Source of the DNA: an uncultured Prevotella sp.
Lineage (GTDB): Bacteria; Bacteroidota; Bacteroidia; Bacteroidales; Bacteroidaceae
Reading direction: 5' to 3'
Assembly: GCA_946623195.1 (NCBI GenBank)
Contig: CAMOQW010000003.1
Span: 1-49,402 of the forward strand
DNA length: 49,402 nucleotides
Shown one piece after another: positions 42,193 to 48,528 of this stretch. Position 1 is the first letter of the stretch. Each line of letters starts with the position of its first letter. The position numbers and the translations under genes were made by a program. The notes below the pieces were generated by a model. That model saw only the letters and a program-made list of their open reading frames with translations. It was not told where the DNA came from and did not search any database.

Positions 42193-43455
42193 TCAGTAGA
42201 CCATGTTGGTTTCCGGATACAGATACCAATCCTGTGCTTTGGTGCGGTCGGCTCCCCATTCTCCGAAGGAGTGGTAGGGCTTTGAGTAGGTGCCGTAGAG
42301 GGCTCCGTTCTTGTAGCTGCCCATTGCGTTGCCTTCCTGGGGCCATCGGAACCAGGAGTAGGGAATCTCCAGCGCCCACGTGAAGCTGTTGCGGTAGTCC
42401 TGCGGGTTGTCGACGTAGTCGAAGAGCACCTCGTTGAGCTTATACTTGTACTTATGCACCTCTACCAGCATCACATTATAGGCGCAGACGATGAAGGGGT
42501 CGATGGTGGTCCACGTCAGGTCGCGTGCCAGGTCGTTCTGCTTGAACTTGATGTCGAAGCTGACGGTGGGTGCTGTAAACTGTGCGTAGGTGCCGTTGAC
42601 GGTCCGGTTGACGTTATAGAAGTAGCGGTAGTACTGCCCCGTCTGGTCCACGCGGCTGTAGAATGCCAGGTGTCCGTCGTCGAAGAGGTTGATGACTGCC
42701 GAGCCGTCCTTGCCCTTCAGCAGCAGGTCGCTGCCGGTGATGAAGGTGCGCTCCACGTCGGTATTGCGTACGAAGGTGCGGTTGTTTGAAATCGTGACGC
42801 TCTCCACCTGGTCGTAGCCCACGTTCTGCAGCCGGATGGCGGCAGCCGTCTTGGTCAGCGTACCCATCGCCTCCAGGGTGACGTTGAGGCGCAGCGTATA
42901 GTCGTCTACCACCTCCTTCGACATGCGGAATACGCAGTCGTTGAAGTCCCAGTTGTAGCTCGGCTTGGGGAACGAGTTGCAGTAGCAGTAGTATATTTCC
43001 TGCCTGTTGGGGTCCGTCCATGTGCCGCTGTTCTTGGTGTTCAGCGTGGCGAAGTCGGCCGCCGCCGACCCTACGGGAATAGCCTTCACGTAGTGGGCCC
43101 CCTGGGTGGTGACTGCGTCGGCATAGATGCTGTCGTAGATAGTGGGCACCGAATATACCATTGCCACCCGTTCGCCTTCGGCGGCTTCTGCCGTTGTCAG
43201 CACCTCGGCCTTGTCGCTGGCGTAGGGGTTCGCCGTCAGCAGTCGGATTTGCTTCACGTCTTCCACGTTGGCAGTTATCGTGATATATCCGTCGCGCAGC
43301 AGGCTCCACGTATGCCGTGCGTCCACCGTATCGTTATGCCAGGTCTGCTCTACAATCTCGTTGTAGCTGTTCTGGTCGAAATAGTTCTTCCGGCACGAAG
43401 TTGCCATCGTGGCCAGTGCCATACTTGCTATACCTATATATATTATGCGTCTCAT
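42193..43455 (-). CDS. LruC/DUF4842-like lipoprotein B
   Basis: A 420-residue lipoprotein from the start at 43455 (MRRIIYIGIASMALATMATSC; lipobox ATSC). The frame to 43494 would begin upstream of the likely leader. The post-signal text CRKNYFDQNSYNEIVEQTW parallels the other two lipoproteins. It shares the acidic signature in WDFNDCVFRMSKEVVDDYTLRLNVTLEAMG (about residue 150). The C terminus WFRWPQEGNAMGSYKNGALYGTYSKPYHSFGEWG resembles the end of LruC/DUF4842 proteins. The function is unknown. The promoter is full consensus (43503-43533). Confidence 0.8.
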   Translation of the reverse strand: MRRIIYIGIASMALATMATSCRKNYFDQNSYNEIVEQTWHNDTVDARHTWSLLRDGYITITANVEDVKQIRLLTANPYASDKAEVLTTAEAAEGERVAMVYSVPTIYDSIYADAVTTQGAHYVKAIPVGSAAADFATLNTKNSGTWTDPNRQEIYYCYCNSFPKPSYNWDFNDCVFRMSKEVVDDYTLRLNVTLEAMGTLTKTAAAIRLQNVGYDQVESVTISNNRTFVRNTDVERTFITGSDLLLKGKDGSAVINLFDDGHLAFYSRVDQTGQYYRYFYNVNRTVNGTYAQFTAPTVSFDIKFKQNDLARDLTWTTIDPFIVCAYNVMLVEVHKYKYKLNEVLFDYVDNPQDYRNSFTWALEIPYSWFRWPQEGNAMGSYKNGALYGTYSKPYHSFGEWGADRTKAQDWYLYPETNMVY

Positions 43456-43502
43456 GCTTTTTACGAAGTAATTTGGTGAACTGCAATTCAGCAATCACGC
43501 TG

Positions 43503-43533
43503 CAAATTTAATCATTTCTTCCGACTTTGCAAA
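43503..43533 (-). promoter_or_regulatory. Promoter of lipoprotein B gene
   Basis: On the minus strand, TTTG (43530-43533), 19 nt, then TAAATTTG (43503-43510). The leader to the ATG at 43455 is roughly 40 nt. Confidence 0.75.
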
Positions 43534-43652
43534 GCATTTTGGGAAAGAAATGCCTATTTTTGCATAATCCTAGGCTTTTCTGCTTTTTCCATCGGGTAGT
43601 AGGCAAAATGAGCTCTAAGAGCCTGAAATTCCCGGCTCAATAGTTGCTTCTG

Positions 43653-43842
43653 AATTCTCTAGAGAATTAGCCGGCTAGTAGGCCAGGTAGAAATTTCTAC
43701 CTCCCTATGCAGTCGTTCGATTCTCTAGAGAATTCAGGAGGGTGCTCAGGAGGGAAAATCTGCAGGTCTTCTGCCGCGAAATTGCCGCAACGGGGGGTAG
43801 GAATTGCAATTTCCGGGTAAAGAATTACGATTTCCGGGTAAT
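43653..43842. repeat. Palindrome mosaic between lipoprotein B and C genes
   Basis: This lies in a 458-nt stretch (43456-43913) without a gene. Perfect palindromes: AATTCTCTAGAGAATT (43653-43668), TAGCCGGCTA (43668-43677), AGGTAGAAATTTCTACCT (43685-43702) and ATTCTCTAGAGAAT (43720-43733). The centres of the first, third and fourth are exactly 33 bp apart. A 21-bp tandem pair follows at 43801-43842 (GAATTGCAATTTCC plus GGGTAAA, then GAATTACGATTTCC plus GGGTAAT), each a near-palindromic 14-mer with a 7-nt spacer. The rest of the gap holds the lipoprotein B promoter and the lipoprotein C terminator. Confidence 0.88.
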
Positions 43843-43852
43843 CGATGCGAAA

Positions 43853-43883
43853 GGAGGGCAGCTGCATCGCGCAGCTGCCCTCC
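43853..43883 (-). terminator. Hairpin terminator of lipoprotein C gene
   Basis: GGAGGGCAGCTGC (43853-43865) and GCAGCTGCCCTCC (43871-43883) form a perfect 13-bp stem with loop ATCGC, 30 nt past the gene's stop. The loop and flanking bases (GC-ATCGC-GC) are the same as in the 40440-40458 hairpin. The U tract is weak. Confidence 0.75.
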
Positions 43884-43913
43884 CCCAATGAAATATACTT
43901 TTAGTGTATTTGA

Positions 43914-46631
43914 TTACTGATTATAGCCAAGTGAACTTTCGTTCATCACTTTGTTTGTTGGATGGTTGAACCACTTCTGCGACTCACCTGCATGTTCAGC
44001 AAAGTTTTTGAAACTCTGGTCGCCTTCTGTAGTACTTGTCTCGTTATAGGAAGTTTCAATGTTGGTACGCTCTGTAGGCCAACTCCAATCCTTAGGAATC
44101 ACAACACCATAGGGAGCCTGACCAGCACCAGCCAGTCTAATCTCACCCTGCTCAGCAGAGTAGATAGCGATAGGCAGTGCAGCAGGATTGTAGTTACCCT
44201 TATTGATAACGATGGTGATAGGCTCTTTCTTGTTGCCGTTCCAACCAGTGTTGAACATCATGCCCTGCTCTACTCCCAACATCTCGTGGACCTCTGTCTT
44301 ATTATTGTACTCAAGTACTGTGAAGTCGCCAGCATAGTGAGCTACCTCGCCATCGCCAGGCTCTGCAGCAGGATACAGGCGGATGTTCAGATTCAGCGTA
44401 GCACCAATAGCCACCAGCTTGATTCTCAGCTTCTGAACGTCATTCTCAGTGAACTCCTGCACCTTCAGCACTACGTCGTTCATATCGTAGTCACCGTTAT
44501 GGGTATCTTCGAAGGCGTAGCTGTAGATGGGGTTAGGAGTAACTACAGGAACACCTTCGCCAGTAAAGCCTGGAGTACAGCCCTTCACACCAAGTGCGAA
44601 ATCTCCGTCAGCAGGCAGCAGATAGGTTGCAGCATCTTGAACCTTAGTCACACCATTAGTTCCACCAGCTGTACAGTTGGCAACAATACTGAACATCTTA
44701 TAGTCAGCTTTCGACTGAGTATAGTAAATAGTACCCGGAGTAGCATTTTTACCCATACCATTACCATCGGGAACGTTATCCCAAGTAGCGGACTTGACGT
44801 AGATGTTGTTCTCAAAGTAGCCACCTTGCTCGGGATGATTCTGTTCCCAGTTAAGGTAAGTAATCTTATCGGTAATCTCCAAAGCTGCATAGCCCTCAGT
44901 AGGACCTGTCCAAGAGGTACCGTTGTTGTAAAGTGTTGCGCACTTCACCAGAGCACCAGCTTCCAAGCCAACGTAGGTAGGAGTAGACGTGCCGTCCATG
45001 CTGCTGCTGAACATAAGCTCACCACCGACGATAAGTGCAGAACCTTGTTTACCTTCATAGTTACGGATACGAGCATTATTCTTCACATAGAACTGACAGC
45101 CGTTGAAGATGCGGGCATTAGCCGTGCTGCTGTCGTAAATGCCAAAGTGGTCAATCGCTACCAAAGAGTGGTTGTAGAAGTTACTCTCCTGGGCACCGCC
45201 GTGATACTCGTTGACGAGGAACTTGCCATAATTATAGAACTTACCGAAATTGTTGTTGAAGGTAGCTACGTCAATAGTACCACCGTTGTAATTCTCCTTA
45301 CCTTTGGCATTACCGTTGTTCACCTCTACCTTACCCTTACCTGTCAACTTACCGCCAGGCAATACTACGAGTTGAGCCTGATTGACCATATTCAAGGTCT
45401 TACCCTCTGCAACGTTCACCGTACCGCCATTGGCCACCACGATAATACCACCGCTTCCTATGCGCTGGTCGTCGGTAATATTCCAAGTGCCCTTAACGAC
45501 TATTGTACGAGCATAATAAGGGTCTTTCTTGTCCGTATAGACGTCCATTTGCTTTTCTTGGTCATACGTCTTTTCGTAACCTTCAGTTGCCGCTACGCCG
45601 ATAACTCCGCTATAGGTTCCTGTTATCTTAAAGTTCAACACGAAAGTCTCGTCTTCCTTCCAATAGCCCTCAGTGGCTTCCTGCCAATGACCCTGCTCAG
45701 CAGTAATAGTACCTTTTACAAAATCATTGGGGTTCAATGTAAGCCAATCAGTACGACCAGTCTCCTGACACTTACTATAAGCGGTAAGAAGTAAATCAAT
45801 CATATGATTACATTGTTCAACATTATTGTAATCTAAGTTCGTTTCCTTTGCCTCTTTTATATAAGTGTTATAGAAAGATTTATCATCATTAGTAAACGCT
45901 GTCCAAGCTCCACTTTTCCAATATCCATCTGCTCCTCTTGCTAACTCATTTGCAGGATATCCCCAAGTAAACTGACCCATAGTGGCTCTTGTTGAAGAGG
46001 CAGGAACATCGACAATCCACACCCTGTCCGTTCCATTAATCCATTCTCTATTGTCGTAGTTATCACCGATATTTGTACTATTCGGCTCCTTGGCCGTCTG
46101 ACAATACGTAGTCACCCACGCCTCATCATAAGGAGCTTTGATGTCAGGAACAGCAGGAACGGCCTGACTTCTGTTGGCAGCGGCAGCAACTGCGGGAGTG
46201 CCGAACATTGCATTCACTTCGCCATCTTCTACCTTCACGGCACTTACCGAGGTGAAACCCTTAGAATCGGTAACTGCAATGTAAAGGTTCTCCTGTCCAG
46301 CAGCATAGGTGAATTTCTGGTTAAAAGTCTTTCCGTTTTCTACGGTGCCCTGTGCCAGCACATATGCAACATCGTCGACTACGGGATTGCTTGAACATAC
46401 CTTCACGGTGTAGGTCTCACCATAGTCTTTAAACACAGACACATTAGCTGTAGCTTCGGCTGTCATCTTCCAATCCTGGTTGGGGTCAATCTGGACACCA
46501 AGCTGCAATTCAGCATTGGCCAGCGCGTCTTCCTCTGAATAAGAGAAGCCTCCCAGGTCCTTGTGACAGCTGGTGGTGGCCAGAGCCAGTGCTGCAACGG
46601 CTAAGCCGTTCATCAAATACATTTTTTTCAT
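43914..46631 (-). CDS. LruC domain-containing lipoprotein C (large)
   Basis: A 905-residue lipoprotein (signal MNGLAVAALALATTSC; lipobox TTSC). Residues about 25-130 form an N-terminal beta domain. Residues about 350-560 are a repetitive stretch (GTWNITDDQRIGSGGIIVVANGGTVNVAEGKTLNM...KLTGKGKVEVNNG) with the short turns of a parallel beta-helix. The C-terminal third has the LruC signature YAFEDTHNGDYDMNDVVLKV (about residue 705), then TEVHEMLGVEQGMMFNTG, similar to lipoprotein A. Starts at 46631, 46622 or 46613 are possible. The function is unknown; a surface or matrix role is inferred. It is divergent from the PBP-AraC regulator. Confidence 0.82.
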   Translation of the reverse strand: MKKMYLMNGLAVAALALATTSCHKDLGGFSYSEEDALANAELQLGVQIDPNQDWKMTAEATANVSVFKDYGETYTVKVCSSNPVVDDVAYVLAQGTVENGKTFNQKFTYAAGQENLYIAVTDSKGFTSVSAVKVEDGEVNAMFGTPAVAAAANRSQAVPAVPDIKAPYDEAWVTTYCQTAKEPNSTNIGDNYDNREWINGTDRVWIVDVPASSTRATMGQFTWGYPANELARGADGYWKSGAWTAFTNDDKSFYNTYIKEAKETNLDYNNVEQCNHMIDLLLTAYSKCQETGRTDWLTLNPNDFVKGTITAEQGHWQEATEGYWKEDETFVLNFKITGTYSGVIGVAATEGYEKTYDQEKQMDVYTDKKDPYYARTIVVKGTWNITDDQRIGSGGIIVVANGGTVNVAEGKTLNMVNQAQLVVLPGGKLTGKGKVEVNNGNAKGKENYNGGTIDVATFNNNFGKFYNYGKFLVNEYHGGAQESNFYNHSLVAIDHFGIYDSSTANARIFNGCQFYVKNNARIRNYEGKQGSALIVGGELMFSSSMDGTSTPTYVGLEAGALVKCATLYNNGTSWTGPTEGYAALEITDKITYLNWEQNHPEQGGYFENNIYVKSATWDNVPDGNGMGKNATPGTIYYTQSKADYKMFSIVANCTAGGTNGVTKVQDAATYLLPADGDFALGVKGCTPGFTGEGVPVVTPNPIYSYAFEDTHNGDYDMNDVVLKVQEFTENDVQKLRIKLVAIGATLNLNIRLYPAAEPGDGEVAHYAGDFTVLEYNNKTEVHEMLGVEQGMMFNTGWNGNKKEPITIVINKGNYNPAALPIAIYSAEQGEIRLAGAGQAPYGVVIPKDWSWPTERTNIETSYNETSTTEGDQSFKNFAEHAGESQKWFNHPTNKVMNESSLGYNQ

Positions 46632-46638
46632 CTCATTG

Positions 46639-46697
46639 CAAATTTAGTTAACTATTATTAGATTTCGAAATCATTGAATATTCGGGGGGCAAAGTTA
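46639..46697 (-). promoter_or_regulatory. Two candidate -7 boxes for lipoprotein C gene
   Basis: On the minus strand, TAAATTTG (46639-46646) matches the octamer of genes A and B but lies only 7 nt before the ATG at 46631. TAACTTTG (46690-46697) would give a leader of about 50 nt, closer to genes A and B. The sequence does not decide which one is used. Confidence 0.5.
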
Positions 46698-46747
46698 GGA
46701 ATAATTTCTGAAACAAACAAGTTTTACGCATCATTTTTCCGTTTTCG

Positions 46748-46779
46748 TTTGGTATTTTGCTCTTTTTGCGTTACTTTTG
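46748..46779 (+). promoter_or_regulatory. Promoter of the PBP-AraC regulator
   Basis: TTTG (46748-46751), 20 nt, then TACTTTTG (46772-46779), a full consensus promoter. The leader is about 73 nt, unusually long for this window, and it holds a small upstream ORF. Confidence 0.8.
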
Positions 46780-46811
46780 CAGCAGTTTTTTTCGTTAGAA
46801 CGGAAGCAATT

Positions 46812-46862
46812 ATGAGAAAGAGTGAACATGTAGACATAAAACTAAATAAACATCAACTATGA
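46812..46862 (+). CDS. Possible 16-residue upstream ORF overlapping the regulator start
   Basis: ATG 46812 opens MRKSEHVDIKLNKHQL and ends at TGA 46860-46862, overlapping the regulator ATG (46859) as ATGA. It lies wholly within the transcribed leader predicted from the 46748-46779 promoter. Coupling would make regulator translation depend on this peptide. No Shine-Dalgarno sequence is obvious, and chance occurrence is possible. Confidence 0.4.
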   Translation: MRKSEHVDIKLNKHQL

Positions 46863-48391
46863 GAAGACTAAACGGCTTATACCTTATTCTTTTTATCGCT
46901 GCGCTGACGGTGGCGGGCTGCTCGGGCGACGGTCCGAAGTATAAGATTGGCGTGTCGCAGTGCTCGCAGGGTGCTTGGCGCCAGAAGGTGAACCAGGAGA
47001 TGCTGGCCGCCCAGCACCTGTATGAAGAAGACGTGGAGGTGACCATCGCCAACAGCTACGACGACACGGAATTGCAGATTCGCCAGATAGACTCGCTGGC
47101 TAACAGCGGCATCGACCTGCTGGTGGTGGCCCCCAACGAGGCGGCACCCCTTGCCGATGCCGTAGCCCGTGTGAAGCGGAAAGGCATCCCCGTGATATTC
47201 TTCGACCGCAAGGCCCAGACCGACGACTATACGGCCTTTATCGGCGGCAACAATGTGGAGGCAGGCCAAGTGGTGGGCCAGTATGTGGTCCAGGCGAGTC
47301 TGGGCAAGCCCCTCTTCGTGCTTGAAATCACCGGTGCCATGAGTACCACCCCCGCCCAGGAGCGCCATAAGGGCTTCGCCTCCGTGATGCACGAACATCC
47401 CAACTTGCGCTATGTTTGCCGCGTGGGCGACTGGACCAGCGACGAAGCCTGCCGTCTGGCTACCGAACAGATTAAGAGCGGCGAGCTGCCCGACATCGTT
47501 TTTTGCCACAACGACGGTATGGCGACGGGAGTCTACAAAGCCGTAGTGGAAACCCAGACCGAGGACAGCGTGCAGATTATCGGCATCGACGGCATGCCCG
47601 ACGAGGGTCTGGAGTATGTGAAGCTGGGCCACCAGGTGGGCACCTACGTCTATCCCACCCACGGCGAAGAAATCGTCCGCCTGGCCCTGAACATACTGAC
47701 CGGGCGCCCCTACCAGCACGACAATCTGCTGCACGGCATGATGGTGACCCCCGAGAATGTTGACCTGGTGGCCTCCACATCGGGAGAGCTGATGAAGCAA
47801 GGCCGCGACCTGGTCACCATACAAGACAAGCTGGAAGACTCCATCGTGCTCTACAAGACCCAGCACAAGCTGCTGATAGCCAGTCTGATGGTCATCGTGC
47901 TGCTGGTGGTTGCCGTCGTGCTCATCTGGCGGGCCCTGGTGCAGACCCGCAAGGCCACCCGTCAGCGCCAGGCACTGAACGAGGAAGAGACGCTGTTCTA
48001 CACCAAAGCCGACGGCCGCACGCTGCGCCACGTCTTTATAGACCCCAAGGTGGAGACTGCCGAGGTGCGCTCGCAAGACTCCATCTTCGCCGAAAAGCTG
48101 AACGAAGCCATCCGCCAGAACCTGTCGAACCCCAACCTGAAGATGGAAGACCTGGGCGAGTCGGTGGGCCTGAGCCGCGTACAGTTGTATCGCCGCGTAA
48201 AAGCACTCACTGGCCAGTCGCCCGTAGAACTGCTGCGACAGATGCGCCTGCAGCAAGGCTATGTGCTGCTGACCACCACCAACAAGACCGTCAACGAGAT
48301 AGCCTACGAGGTAGGCTTCGGCACGCCGGGCTATTTTTCCAAATGCTTCCGCCAGCAATACGGCAAATACCCGATGGACGTGAGGAGTTGA
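46859..48391 (+). CDS. Periplasmic-binding-protein / TM / AraC transcriptional regulator
   Basis: A 510-residue single-chain sensor-regulator. An N-terminal signal with lipobox-like text (LILFIAALTVAGCSGDG) precedes a type I periplasmic binding domain like RbsB (about residues 25-310: KIGVSQCSQGAWRQKVNQEM, IDLLVVAPNEAAPL, PVIFFDRK, DIVFCHNDGMATG, IIGIDGMPDEGLEY). One TM helix follows (about residues 338-359, LIASLMVIVLLVVAVVLIW). An AraC/XylS DNA-binding domain ends the protein (about residues 416-510: MEDLGESVGLSRVQLYRRVKALTG, VNEIAYEVGFGTPGYFSKCFRQQYG). No histidine kinase or receiver domain is present, unlike PBP-containing hybrid two-component systems. A susC-family gene starts 137 nt downstream, its probable target. 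Confidence 0.92.
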   Translation: MRRLNGLYLILFIAALTVAGCSGDGPKYKIGVSQCSQGAWRQKVNQEMLAAQHLYEEDVEVTIANSYDDTELQIRQIDSLANSGIDLLVVAPNEAAPLADAVARVKRKGIPVIFFDRKAQTDDYTAFIGGNNVEAGQVVGQYVVQASLGKPLFVLEITGAMSTTPAQERHKGFASVMHEHPNLRYVCRVGDWTSDEACRLATEQIKSGELPDIVFCHNDGMATGVYKAVVETQTEDSVQIIGIDGMPDEGLEYVKLGHQVGTYVYPTHGEEIVRLALNILTGRPYQHDNLLHGMMVTPENVDLVASTSGELMKQGRDLVTIQDKLEDSIVLYKTQHKLLIASLMVIVLLVVAVVLIWRALVQTRKATRQRQALNEEETLFYTKADGRTLRHVFIDPKVETAEVRSQDSIFAEKLNEAIRQNLSNPNLKMEDLGESVGLSRVQLYRRVKALTGQSPVELLRQMRLQQGYVLLTTTNKTVNEIAYEVGFGTPGYFSKCFRQQYGKYPMDVRS

Positions 48392-48413
48392 CAAATGTGA
48401 CAAAATAGTCAAC
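48387..48413. promoter_or_regulatory. Candidate operator: direct and inverted repeats after the regulator
   Basis: TGACAAA occurs at 48389-48395 and 48398-48404 (9 bp apart). GTTGAC (48387-48392) is inverted as GTCAAC (48408-48413). The regulator stop codon is inside the first copy. The position between regulator and susC suggests a protein-binding site. Binding is inferred. Confidence 0.4.
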
Positions 48414-48418
48414 GATTG

Positions 48419-48451
48419 TTCCGTGAAACATTATTTTTATTCCGCGAACGA
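48419..48451 (+). promoter_or_regulatory. Candidate AraC operator: 21-bp-spaced direct repeats
   Basis: TTCCGTGAAACA (48419-48430) and TTCCGCGAACGA (48440-48451) are direct repeats, 9 of 12 identical, with a period of exactly 21 bp (two helical turns). They end 30 nt upstream of the susC -7 box, where an AraC-type activator would sit. Confidence 0.55.
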
Positions 48452-48481
48452 AAAATGATAGTCTTTTTTCGCTCGCGTGCG

Positions 48482-48489
48482 TAACTTTG
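48482..48489 (+). promoter_or_regulatory. -7 box of the susC-family gene
   Basis: TAACTTTG, 39 nt upstream of the ATG at 48529. No TTTG is present at the -33 position (only a T run), which fits an activator-dependent promoter. Confidence 0.65.
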
Positions 48490-48528
48490 CGGCAGTTATT
48501 TTCATTACTAACCAAACATAACTGCAAA

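Noticed and set aside
43710..43735. tRNA T-loop-like GTTCGATTC
   Set aside because: It is part of the ATTCTCTAGAGAAT palindrome. No acceptor, D or anticodon arm can be folded around it.
43962..45794. 610-residue plus-strand open frame opposite lipoprotein C
   Set aside because: It runs antisense to a lipoprotein with signal peptide and LruC signature. Its hydrophobic serine/leucine-rich text looks like a reverse-complement shadow.
46674..46862. 62-residue ORF upstream of the regulator
   Set aside because: Its first codons lie upstream of the predicted transcription start (promoter box 46772-46779). Only the last 16 residues from ATG 46812 can be on the mRNA.
46877..48412. 511-residue open frame antisense to the PBP-AraC regulator
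   Set aside because: It has no signal, domain or promoter box, and the plus-strand protein has clear PBP and AraC motifs. Long antisense frames are common here because of G/C-biased third codon positions.
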